From positions 1 to 20,064 of IMG/VR virus record IMGVR_UViG_3300022074_000489: DNA of 20,064 nucleotides. One strand, written 5' to 3'. Below are positions 12,368 to 18,579 of the stretch, piece after piece. Position numbers and translations under genes: made by a program. Origin of the DNA: a virus. The first letter of the stretch is position 1, and each line of letters begins with the position of its first letter. A model generated the notes under the pieces. The model did no database searches, had not been told where the DNA came from, and saw only the letters and a program-made list of their open reading frames with translations.

Positions 12368-12389
12368 TATTTAAATATTATATAATATT
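12365..12389 (+). promoter_or_regulatory. A/T-only overlapping palindromes, UP-like element
   Basis: TAATATTTAAATATTA (12365-12380) and AATATTATATAATATT (12374-12389) are overlapping perfect palindromes just before TTGACA at 12395. The position fits an A/T-rich UP element that contacts polymerase alpha subunits. A weak terminator for the preceding gene is the alternative. Confidence 0.45.
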
Positions 12390-12394
12390 TTCAT

Positions 12395-12423
12395 TTGACA
12401 AACCCTCCCAAGTATGTTATATT
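12395..12423 (+). promoter_or_regulatory. Strong sigma70-type promoter for HAD-Nudix gene
   Basis: TTGACA 12395-12400, a 17-nt spacer and TATATT 12418-12423, preceded by TGT (extended -10). The untranslated leader is about 70 nt and carries three TATAAC motifs. No GGACA palindrome is present, unlike the early promoters. Confidence 0.8.
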
Positions 12424-12501
12424 GTAATTGTTACAGTGGAATATAACGAAAAACTATTTATGATATAACAATATTATAACATATCTTGAGGAGGATGTCA
12501 A

Positions 12502-13962
12502 GTGAAATATAAAAAAATATCTTTTGATTGGGATAATACTATCGCAATGAGCTATATGGTTGATTCTGATGACTCAGAACTTCCTGTATATACATTTCAA
12601 GGACATAATAATAAATTAATAGATTTAATTAAAGATTATTATAATCAAAATATAGAATTATTCATAGTAACTTCTAGGAAAAGACAATTAGAACAGTATT
12701 ATCCTGAAGATTCAGTGCTTTACCAACTCAGGTTACTCAAATTAGACCATATCTTCCCTCCAGCAAGAGTTCACTTCACTGAAGGTGACCTAAAAGCTAA
12801 GACTTTACGCAGTCTTGGTATTGATTTACACTACGATGACAGTATGGAAGAGGTTTTGGAGTGTAAAAAAGCAGGAATTGAAGTGATTCCCTCCATGGAC
12901 TTCCATCCAGACACCAATGTTATAGCAAAAGGTGTCATCAGAGACATAAATGGTGATGTTTTGTTACTAAAACGTACTGATGAGGGTACAAAGTGGGACA
13001 TTCCCGGTGGTCATATCAAGAAAATTGAAGATGATAGGGGTCTAAAAGGCCTAGCAGACGGTTTGGAGCGTGAAGTAGCAGAAGAAACAGGTATTTTAGT
13101 ACCAAATTCTAAGCTGATTGACAAGTATGAACACACTTGGAAGGAACATCATAACCAAATGAACATACTTTTAGTCGATATTGAGTTTGAAAAGCCCTCT
13201 GTGGACCTAAATGTTCAGAAATTCCAAGAAAACTCGGAATATGTTTGGGCCACTAACGAAGAATTAGAGCAATATTTACCACAAATGACCGAGGCTGCTA
13301 AGATTGCAATCCAAAATTACCTTGAAAACAAGGATAAACCAGTTGTAACAGAGGCAGCCTACCTTCCATCACAAGCTCGATCGTGGGCAAAGATGAAGAA
13401 AAGGCTAATTGGTATGGGTAAGAACAAGCATACTGGCGGAGGCTCTGGCCATAGTAGACCAAAAATGACAAAAGGCAAGGCTGCACCACCTGAATTTGCT
13501 GTTTTAGAGTCCGATGAAGCAAAAAAAAAAGAATTAAAGTCAAAATTGTCCGAAAGTCTGGACAAGGTAATCAATAAAGCCCGAAAAACCAAGGATGATC
13601 CGTCTGCAAGAAGGGCTCAACGCATAATTGACGCTATGGATAGGCTTTTAGGTAGTAAATCTAAGTCCATATTGTCTCTAGAAGAGGAAAACCTACTATT
13701 TGCCGAGACATTAGAGACATTCATCAAGGATTCTAAGGGCAATCCACTCGAAATGGTCACAATTAAGGGCTCCGGCTCTGGATATTACTACTCTATGAGC
13801 GATAAAAAGCCAATCTTGGTGCCTAGAGCCGGAGAATACTACCTAGTTTCCGAAAAACCAGACGATTTAGGCAGATTAAAGGTATATTCTCACTACAAAT
13901 TTACATCTGGGGTCGTTTTATTGATACCAAAAGATGAAATTCAACGGATTGGGTGGAATTAG
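12502..13962 (+). CDS. HAD-like and Nudix hydrolase fusion with phage tail domain
   Basis: This gene encodes 486 residues. GTG 12502 follows GAGGAGG (12488-12494). Residues 1-135: HAD-like phosphatase with FDWDNT (Asp 9, Asp 11), TSRK (57-60) and DDS (112-114). Residues 138-285: Nudix domain, PGGHIKKIE ... REVAEETG (190-197). Between the first Glu and REVAEE there are 13 residues instead of the usual 7, an insertion in the Nudix box. Residues 286-486: a basic linker (AKMKKRLIGMGKNKHTGGG) and a region without known fold. The enzymes would hydrolyse phosphate and nucleoside-diphosphate-linked substrates, not identified here. The first 200 nt look more A/T-rich than the rest. Confidence 0.85.
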   Translation: MKYKKISFDWDNTIAMSYMVDSDDSELPVYTFQGHNNKLIDLIKDYYNQNIELFIVTSRKRQLEQYYPEDSVLYQLRLLKLDHIFPPARVHFTEGDLKAKTLRSLGIDLHYDDSMEEVLECKKAGIEVIPSMDFHPDTNVIAKGVIRDINGDVLLLKRTDEGTKWDIPGGHIKKIEDDRGLKGLADGLEREVAEETGILVPNSKLIDKYEHTWKEHHNQMNILLVDIEFEKPSVDLNVQKFQENSEYVWATNEELEQYLPQMTEAAKIAIQNYLENKDKPVVTEAAYLPSQARSWAKMKKRLIGMGKNKHTGGGSGHSRPKMTKGKAAPPEFAVLESDEAKKKELKSKLSESLDKVINKARKTKDDPSARRAQRIIDAMDRLLGSKSKSILSLEEENLLFAETLETFIKDSKGNPLEMVTIKGSGSGYYYSMSDKKPILVPRAGEYYLVSEKPDDLGRLKVYSHYKFTSGVVLLIPKDEIQRIGWN

Positions 13963-14093
13963 TGACCGAGATCTTAGAAAAATGGCTTATTTTCACCGCA
14001 TCGGTCGTATTTTTTATGACTTTTTATCATTTTGTTGGCTTTGAGACCACAATCATAGTGATTTTACTAGTTATATTGAGCAAAATGAGGTAA
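13962..14093 (+). CDS. Small two-span membrane protein
   Basis: This gene encodes 43 residues. GTG 13962 shares one base with the previous TAG (TAGTG), and GGGTGG lies just upstream. Two hydrophobic segments (WLIFTASVVFFMTFYHFVGF and TTIIVILLVILS) suggest a hairpin in the membrane. The tight overlap and clear composition support a real gene. A holin, antiholin or unrelated small membrane role cannot be told apart from sequence. Confidence 0.65.
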   Translation: MTEILEKWLIFTASVVFFMTFYHFVGFETTIIVILLVILSKMR

Positions 14094-14101
14094 ATCTAGC
14101 C

Positions 14102-14455
14102 ATGAAAATAACAAAAGAGCAGCTAAAAGCGATAATTCAAGAGGAATATGCCCTTGTAAAAGCCCAAATTCCGCAAGAAAAGAGCGATTATTTCGAGTAT
14201 CCAGACGAAGAAGGTAAGATGGCTAAGAGGCAATTAGAGAGTATAATTGAGTATTCACAGCAACTTGTATCAATGTTGGGGGATAAAACACAACTTGAGT
14301 CCTGGGTTCAAAGCAAATTGACCAAGGCTGAAGACTATATCTCTACTGTTAAGCACTATCTTGAGTATGAAATGGGTCATATGCCAAATGATGGACCAAA
14401 TCCTCACGATATGGACCCAGAAAAAGCACATATGTACGAAGAGGGAGATGAGTAG
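14102..14455 (+). CDS. Tagged helical phage structural-type protein
   Basis: This gene encodes 117 residues. It starts 8 nt after the previous stop, behind GAGG. The N-terminus KITKEQLKAIIQEEYALVK is the clearest copy of the shared tag. The body EGKMAKRQLESIIEYSQQLV and LESWVQSKLTKAEDYISTVKHYLEYE matches a helical protein I recall in many marine T4-type phages, usually annotated as hypothetical or structural. Its end overlaps the next gene by 8 nt. A role in prohead or virion assembly is inferred. Confidence 0.8.
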   Translation: MKITKEQLKAIIQEEYALVKAQIPQEKSDYFEYPDEEGKMAKRQLESIIEYSQQLVSMLGDKTQLESWVQSKLTKAEDYISTVKHYLEYEMGHMPNDGPNPHDMDPEKAHMYEEGDE

Positions 14456-14690
14456 GTCTTTAGAAGAAAAATTTAAAGGACTAAAGGTAGGAGACTACGT
14501 TGAATGGTCGGAATTTGACCCGTATAGCGAACTAGCTGACAGAACAGTGCGAAAAGAAGGACTTATAGTTGGTTTTGGCGATGTAAGTGAGTTTGTAAGA
14601 CCGTTTATATATGTTATGGTGCTAGAAACAACAACTGGAAAAAGAACACCCGTTTTAGTTCATAGATTACACAAACTGGAGACTAATTAG
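14448..14690 (+). CDS. SH3-like 'KVGDYVEW' late protein
   Basis: This gene encodes 80 residues. ATG 14448 lies inside the end of the previous gene, behind GAAGAGG. LKVGDYVEWSEF at about residues 11-22, then EGLIVGFG, IYVMVLETTTGKRTPVLVHRLHKLE, gives the same small-barrel pattern as the early 'GDLV' proteins, with a longer loop. It sits between a tagged protein and the metallopeptidase, so virion association is possible. Function unknown. Confidence 0.75.
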   Translation: MSRSLEEKFKGLKVGDYVEWSEFDPYSELADRTVRKEGLIVGFGDVSEFVRPFIYVMVLETTTGKRTPVLVHRLHKLETN

Positions 14691-14693
14691 AAT

Positions 14694-15551
14694 ATGTCTT
14701 GTGAAATACATAATAAGTCCAATTACGATATATCAGGAATGAAGCCTTTGGTTCAAGATATGTACTCGTTTGCTGATAAAAGGTTTGGTTTCAACAAACC
14801 TCCGTCAATAAACTTTGTCTCTGACTCAAATAACCACCCATTGCTCGGAAAGACAGCACACTATGACCCGTCTTCTATGGAGATAGTGGTATATGCCGAC
14901 GGTAGGCATCCAAAAGATATGATGCGCTCAATAGCCCATGAACTTGTTCACCACAAGCAGAACCTGGATGGTCATTTTGACGGTGAGAGTGCCTGCGGTG
15001 CTCAATATGCTCAAAAAGATCCGCATTTAAGAAAAATGGAAAAACAAGCCTATTTACAGGGTAATATGTGCTTTCGCGATTGGGAAGATGGCTATAAAGC
15101 ACAGCACAAAGATATTTTTTATGAAAGGAGAATACGCAAAATGTCTATAAAGAAATGGAAAGATAATGAATTAAACACTTTGTTGAATGAACGTTGGGGA
15201 TTCTCTATGGATCTTAACAAACTTAACGAAAACAAAATGCCTATGAAGGATGAGCCACCAGGCGAAGACCTCAATGATGATGGAAAGAAAGGGCACGGAA
15301 AAGTACCTGCATTTTTAGAAGAAGAAGAAGTCGAAGAAGATTTGACCAAACTCAAAGGTGGTCTTAAAGACTACATGATGAAGAAGCAAGGCAAAGAAGA
15401 TAACGACGAAGAAAAAGAAGAGCAAAACGAAATAAAGATGGGCTTGATGTCTGACGATATTCCTGCTGCTCTTAAGAAAGCAACAGTTAAGGAATTAGAA
15501 GCAGCTTTAAAAGCTAAAAAAGAAGAGAAAGATGACAAAAAAGATAGTTGA
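14694..15551 (+). CDS. Zinc metallopeptidase with phage C-terminal module
   Basis: This gene encodes 285 residues, with CTGGAG before ATG 14694. HELVH at residues 82-86 is an HExxH zinc site, and EKQAY starting at Glu 116 fits the ExxA third-ligand pattern of gluzincin-like peptidases. Residues 150-285 form a separate part: MSIKKWKDNELNTLLNERWG, then an acidic, Lys/Glu-rich tail. Its ATG (15141) has its own AAAGGAG at 15124-15130, so a 136-residue product could be made alone. I recall that second module as a stand-alone protein in marine phages. The target of the peptidase is unknown; head maturation or host targets are options. Confidence 0.8.
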   Translation: MSCEIHNKSNYDISGMKPLVQDMYSFADKRFGFNKPPSINFVSDSNNHPLLGKTAHYDPSSMEIVVYADGRHPKDMMRSIAHELVHHKQNLDGHFDGESACGAQYAQKDPHLRKMEKQAYLQGNMCFRDWEDGYKAQHKDIFYERRIRKMSIKKWKDNELNTLLNERWGFSMDLNKLNENKMPMKDEPPGEDLNDDGKKGHGKVPAFLEEEEVEEDLTKLKGGLKDYMMKKQGKEDNDEEKEEQNEIKMGLMSDDIPAALKKATVKELEAALKAKKEEKDDKKDS

Positions 15552-16479
15552 AATAACATCACTCAAGGAATTGATAGAGATAGCCCAGATGGATGAGTAC
15601 TCTTCATCCGCCGCTATCTCAGGCATGGCTGCAATTCCACCTAAAGAAAAAATAAGGAAGCGTAATAATATGAGAAGAGAAATGCAAACCGAGCAACTTC
15701 TAAGACAACACATTAGAAAAAAGATTAAAGCACACCTTAAAGAACAAAGTGGACAAGAAGAACAACTTCGCTTAGTGATTCGTTCTCTTATCCAAGAGGC
15801 AAAAGATACAGCCAATCCTCACCCAAGTACCGGTATCAATAAATTGCGTGATGCTTTTCGCAAAGCAAAACCCTCTATCAAAACCAAGTTCCAGCAACTA
15901 ACGACTTCACAAGAACAACGACAGTCGTTTACAGCTCACTTACTCAATGCCTTTATGAGTCTATATGATCAGCTCGATGCTCTCAACGCTCAAGGTGCTG
16001 CTCCTGATATTGACGCACCAAGTGGAGGCGATGCTGCGATTGATGGTTTAGCGCCACCACCGGAAGACACCGATATCGAAGCTGATGTAGAAGCTGAGGT
16101 TGCAAAAATAATAAGTGAAATTGAGGTAAAGATTGAGGATGATGACGAAGAAATTGATGTAGTCTCAGATGAAAAGCCAAAGGAAAAAAGCCAAGTTGAA
16201 AAAGACGTTGATAAAAAGAAAGACCTTGAAGCTGAAAGAGAAGCATTTGGTTCTGGAGTCGGCGAAATGGACAAAACTGGTCGTAACCAGTCCTTTGACG
16301 CATTCAGACTTGTACAATCCTATTTCTCAGACGCTTATCTTGATCTAGATAACGAAGCTGATCGCGAGATGTTTAAAACTTGGATGCTTTACAATCTAGA
16401 CCTGCTATTGAAGTCGTATGAATCAGAATTGAACCCTGACTTAGCTAAACCTGACATTCCGAATCCGGAAGGTGCCTAG
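15532..16479 (+). CDS. Acidic scaffold-like phage protein
   Basis: This gene encodes 315 residues and overlaps the peptidase gene by 20 nt. After an N-terminal segment with AAISGMAAIPPKEK comes a basic helix (LLRQHIRKKIKAHLKE) and LVIRSLIQEA, helical repeats to about residue 160, then a strongly acidic stretch (DIEADVEAEVAKIISEIE, EDDDEEIDVVSDEK) and a conserved-looking end (FDAFRLVQSYFSDAYLDLDN). This composition resembles prohead scaffold or core proteins. IQEA would fit the T4 prohead protease rule (I/L-x-E before a small residue). Assignment is tentative. Confidence 0.75.
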   Translation: MTKKIVEITSLKELIEIAQMDEYSSSAAISGMAAIPPKEKIRKRNNMRREMQTEQLLRQHIRKKIKAHLKEQSGQEEQLRLVIRSLIQEAKDTANPHPSTGINKLRDAFRKAKPSIKTKFQQLTTSQEQRQSFTAHLLNAFMSLYDQLDALNAQGAAPDIDAPSGGDAAIDGLAPPPEDTDIEADVEAEVAKIISEIEVKIEDDDEEIDVVSDEKPKEKSQVEKDVDKKKDLEAEREAFGSGVGEMDKTGRNQSFDAFRLVQSYFSDAYLDLDNEADREMFKTWMLYNLDLLLKSYESELNPDLAKPDIPNPEGA

Positions 16480-16832
16480 TGTGGCAAAAAAAGAATAATG
16501 AGTACAAGGGCAAGTCGTACTATTACTCAACCGTCAATAAATTAAGAAAAGAAAAGAAGATAGATGATCAGTTTGAAGTCATGCTATCTTCTTTATCTTT
16601 AGAGGAACTTATATCTGTTAAGCTAGAACTATCAGCAAGGTATCTTAATAACAGGATGTATAACTTTCCTATATGGAAATCTATTGAAGCAATATGTCGA
16701 GAAGCCGTGGTTAGGTTTGCTTTGTCAACTTGTCGTTCCAAGCTTGACGCCGCCTCTTTTCTAGGCCTCAGCCTTGGCGATCTGAATCTTAATTTGAAAA
16801 AAATGAAAATAAAATTTGACAATGAAAACTAA
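16479..16832 (+). CDS. Fis-like DNA-binding protein
   Basis: This gene encodes 117 residues. GTG 16479 shares a base with the previous TAG, and GGAAGG stands upstream. The N-terminal half is basic then helical (LSLEELISVKLELSARYLNN). Residues 76-110 (VVRFALSTCRSKLDAASFLG and following) match the Fis-type helix-turn-helix 'AL..C..N...AA..LG.S...L...L', with the second helix at AASFLG. I recall similar small regulators in marine phages. It may control transcription or DNA packaging. The end of the gene contains the promoter of the downstream RNA element. Confidence 0.75.
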   Translation: MWQKKNNEYKGKSYYYSTVNKLRKEKKIDDQFEVMLSSLSLEELISVKLELSARYLNNRMYNFPIWKSIEAICREAVVRFALSTCRSKLDAASFLGLSLGDLNLNLKKMKIKFDNEN

Positions 16833-16844
16833 ACGTGTTATATT
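16816..16844 (+). promoter_or_regulatory. Strong sigma70-type promoter for RNA element
   Basis: TTGACA 16816-16821, a 17-nt spacer and TATATT 16839-16844, preceded by TGT. It has the same design as the promoter at 12395. It overlaps the stop codon of the Fis-like gene. Transcription should start near 16851. Confidence 0.85.
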
Positions 16845-16850
16845 AAAGGA

Positions 16851-16989
16851 AAGAGTTTAGGACTGCTGTCTGAGATTAAGATGACAATATTATGTATTCC
16901 TCCCTATAATGGCACACATATTATCCTCCTCCCAAATCTGCCAACTAATATTGTAATACATTTTAACCCCAGGCAGCAGCTCCTTTTTT
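16851..16989 (+). ncRNA. Candidate small RNA with CCUCC loops and terminator
   Basis: The predicted fold is one long hairpin. The outer stem is 16860-16872 with 16970-16983 (13 bp, one bulged C, one G-U), followed by six T (16984-16989). Then a 3x3 internal loop, TTAAGATG 16876-16883 with CATTTTAA 16959-16966 (8 bp, one G-U), and ACAATATTA 16884-16892 with TAATATTGT 16946-16954 (9 bp). The apical part has a 6-bp hairpin (16906-16911 with 16919-16924) flanked by unpaired CCTCCC 16899-16904 and CCTCCTCCC 16925-16933. These two motifs complement GGAGG ribosome sites. It could instead be a structured leader for the gene at 17002. Confidence 0.65.
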
Positions 16990-17001
16990 AAGTGATAAGT
17001 G

Positions 17002-17436
17002 ATGGACGATAAATTAAAAAAAGAACTTAAGGATACCATACTCAAGACCATAGCAAATGGAATAGCTTATGCTTTTATGACTCCCGACCAGAGAGATAAA
17101 AAAGAACAAGAGCTGGTAGAGTACTTAAAAGAGCGAGAGTATCAAGTCTTGATCGAAAACTGTATGATTTACGTCCTATCAGACGATTGGGAAAAGATCC
17201 TAATGATGGAAATGACAAGGAACACTTTGTATTTCAATCCAGTAGATATGAAGCAAACATCAGAAGTTATTTACTATGTGCTTCAGTTCACAGCAAAAAG
17301 TTATTTAGACCAGTTAATGCCTCTGCCGAAAAAAAAGAAAAAAGAGGTAATTAAAAAAGAGGAGGATGAAGTCAATTTTGATGAGGAAGAGGAAACAGAA
17401 GATGATAAGCCCACCCCGTCATTCGACTTCTTATAA
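17002..17436 (+). CDS. Helical protein with acidic C-terminal tail
   Basis: This gene encodes 144 residues from ATG 17002; GTG 16999 would add one residue. No ribosome site is visible: the start lies 12 nt after the U-tract of the RNA element. The body is helical (LKDTILKTIANGIAYAFMTP, VIYYVLQFTAKSYLDQLM), then a Lys stretch and a Glu/Asp-rich tail ending TPSFDFL. A short hydrophobic-acidic C-terminus is how T4 late-transcription factors and polymerase contact the sliding clamp, so a clamp-binding tail is conceivable but unproven. Family not recognised. Confidence 0.75.
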   Translation: MDDKLKKELKDTILKTIANGIAYAFMTPDQRDKKEQELVEYLKEREYQVLIENCMIYVLSDDWEKILMMEMTRNTLYFNPVDMKQTSEVIYYVLQFTAKSYLDQLMPLPKKKKKEVIKKEEDEVNFDEEEETEDDKPTPSFDFL

Positions 17437-17440
17437 AACT

Positions 17441-17764
17441 ATGAAAATATTTTATTTAAAAAGAGTAGAAGATGAGTCAGGAGTTTCCGGGACCGGACGA
17501 GTGGCCCAAGGGTTTATCTTTGATAATGGTAAGGTTGCCGTAACCTGGTTATCAGAGCACCCCTCTGTCACTATCTACGACAGCATTGGAGAGATTCACG
17601 CAATCCATTCTCACGAAGGGAAGACCGAGATAATAATGGAACCAGATTACAAACGTGCATTTGGTGAGTTAAAGTCTTTTGTTGAGAACTTCAGCCTAGC
17701 AGATGCTTGCCTTACTAAGTTATCTCCAGAATCAGCAGCGGGTAAACTGATAACTAAAAACTAG
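17441..17764 (+). CDS. Small conserved-looking domain protein
   Basis: This gene encodes 107 residues. ATG 17441 stands 4 nt after the preceding stop with no ribosome site, so translation is probably coupled. The section FIFDNGKVAVTWLSEHPSVT and IYDSIGEIHAIHSHEGKTEI resembles a short domain I recall from phages and some bacteria, where 'W....S...Y.SI....IHGHEG.T' is kept. The C-terminal part is helical. Function not known. Confidence 0.75.
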   Translation: MKIFYLKRVEDESGVSGTGRVAQGFIFDNGKVAVTWLSEHPSVTIYDSIGEIHAIHSHEGKTEIIMEPDYKRAFGELKSFVENFSLADACLTKLSPESAAGKLITKN

Positions 17765-17771
17765 TTATTTA

Positions 17772-18263
17772 GTGGAACCCAAATATACTCTCAAACTCGA
17801 TGCAGCATACCGACCTATAGAAGTTATAAGCGCTTATAAAGCCTTCTGTATGGTGTATTCTGGCCGTGCAAAGATGTTGGAGGGCTATGACACCGGTCCG
17901 ATAAAACAGGCCGCTTATCCGTCCGTTATCGTCCTTAAAAACTACATCTCCAATAGACACCACCAAATGTCCTGCAACAGAAGAAATGTTATATGGAGAG
18001 ATAAGAACACCTGCCAATATTGTGGAGGTGTTTTTTTACATAAGGATCTTACGATGGATCATGTTTATCCAAGATGCAAAGGTGGAGAAAAGTCATGGGA
18101 CAATATTGTTACAAGCTGTAAACGTTGCAATGGTCGCAAGGGACACAAAACAATTGAAGAATTTGGAAAAAAACCCTTGACAAACCCGAAAAAACCTGTT
18201 ATAACTATAAGAGAGTATTATCGTAATATTCACTTTCCAATTTCATGGGACAAGTTTATCTAG
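17772..18263 (+). CDS. HNH endonuclease
   Basis: This gene encodes 163 residues from GTG 17772, 7 nt after the upstream stop, with no clear ribosome site. The C-terminal HNH fold has CQYC (Cys 81, 84) and CKRC (Cys 116, 119) for zinc, MDHVYPRCKGG with His 97 in the catalytic position, and Asn 111 and Asn 120. An N-terminal domain (LDAAYRPIEVISAYKAFCMV) is usual in this family. HNH proteins cut DNA. In phages they are free-standing homing enzymes, packaging cofactors or nucleases against competing DNA; context does not decide. Confidence 0.9.
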   Translation: MEPKYTLKLDAAYRPIEVISAYKAFCMVYSGRAKMLEGYDTGPIKQAAYPSVIVLKNYISNRHHQMSCNRRNVIWRDKNTCQYCGGVFLHKDLTMDHVYPRCKGGEKSWDNIVTSCKRCNGRKGHKTIEEFGKKPLTNPKKPVITIREYYRNIHFPISWDKFI

Positions 18264-18271
18264 GAGAAATC

Positions 18272-18517
18272 ATGAATATAGCAGACCAACTCGAAGCGGT
18301 AACCAGAATGCTTCAGAACGCAGATGCAGAAACAAGAGCAGCATTTGGTGAGTGCTTTCAGGCTGCAAGGATCTTGGGAGACAAAGGCTTTACGATTGAG
18401 CAGGTTCAAGTAATCGCTCTTATGGGGCAGCAATGTTCGCAGAACAAAGAGCTTAAGGGAATGTTCGAGTACCTTCAGACCCTGACGACGTTTGACCCAT
18501 CCGCAGGTTTTAATTAA
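18272..18517 (+). CDS. Small helical phage protein, unknown
   Basis: This gene encodes 81 residues. ATG 18272 has TAGGAG just upstream; an in-frame ATG at 18245 would overlap the HNH gene and has no ribosome site. The chain is helical (IADQLEAVTRMLQNADAETR, IEQVQVIALMGQQCSQNKEL) with Gln and Ala enrichment and two Cys. No motif is recognised. Its position before a large helical protein suggests a structural helper role. Confidence 0.7.
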   Translation: MNIADQLEAVTRMLQNADAETRAAFGECFQAARILGDKGFTIEQVQVIALMGQQCSQNKELKGMFEYLQTLTTFDPSAGFN

Positions 18518-18524
18518 AAGATGA

Positions 18525-18557
18525 TAAGGCAAAAAGCCTATTATTTTTCTATTTAGG
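18525..18557 (+). terminator. Possible weak terminator with alternative pairings
   Basis: AGGC-AAAAA-GCCT followed by ATTATTTTT gives a short hairpin and T-rich tail just after a stop. CCTA and TAGG further on could pair instead, so two structures compete. The stem is short. Confidence 0.35.
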
Positions 18558-18579
18558 TTATCTTGATAGAGGTAGGTTT

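Noticed and set aside
16881-16991. A 36-codon reading frame across the small RNA element
   Set aside because: It has no ribosome site, an unusual Pro/Leu/Ile composition unlike nearby genes, and its last codons are the terminator stem and U-tract. The RNA structure explains the stretch better.
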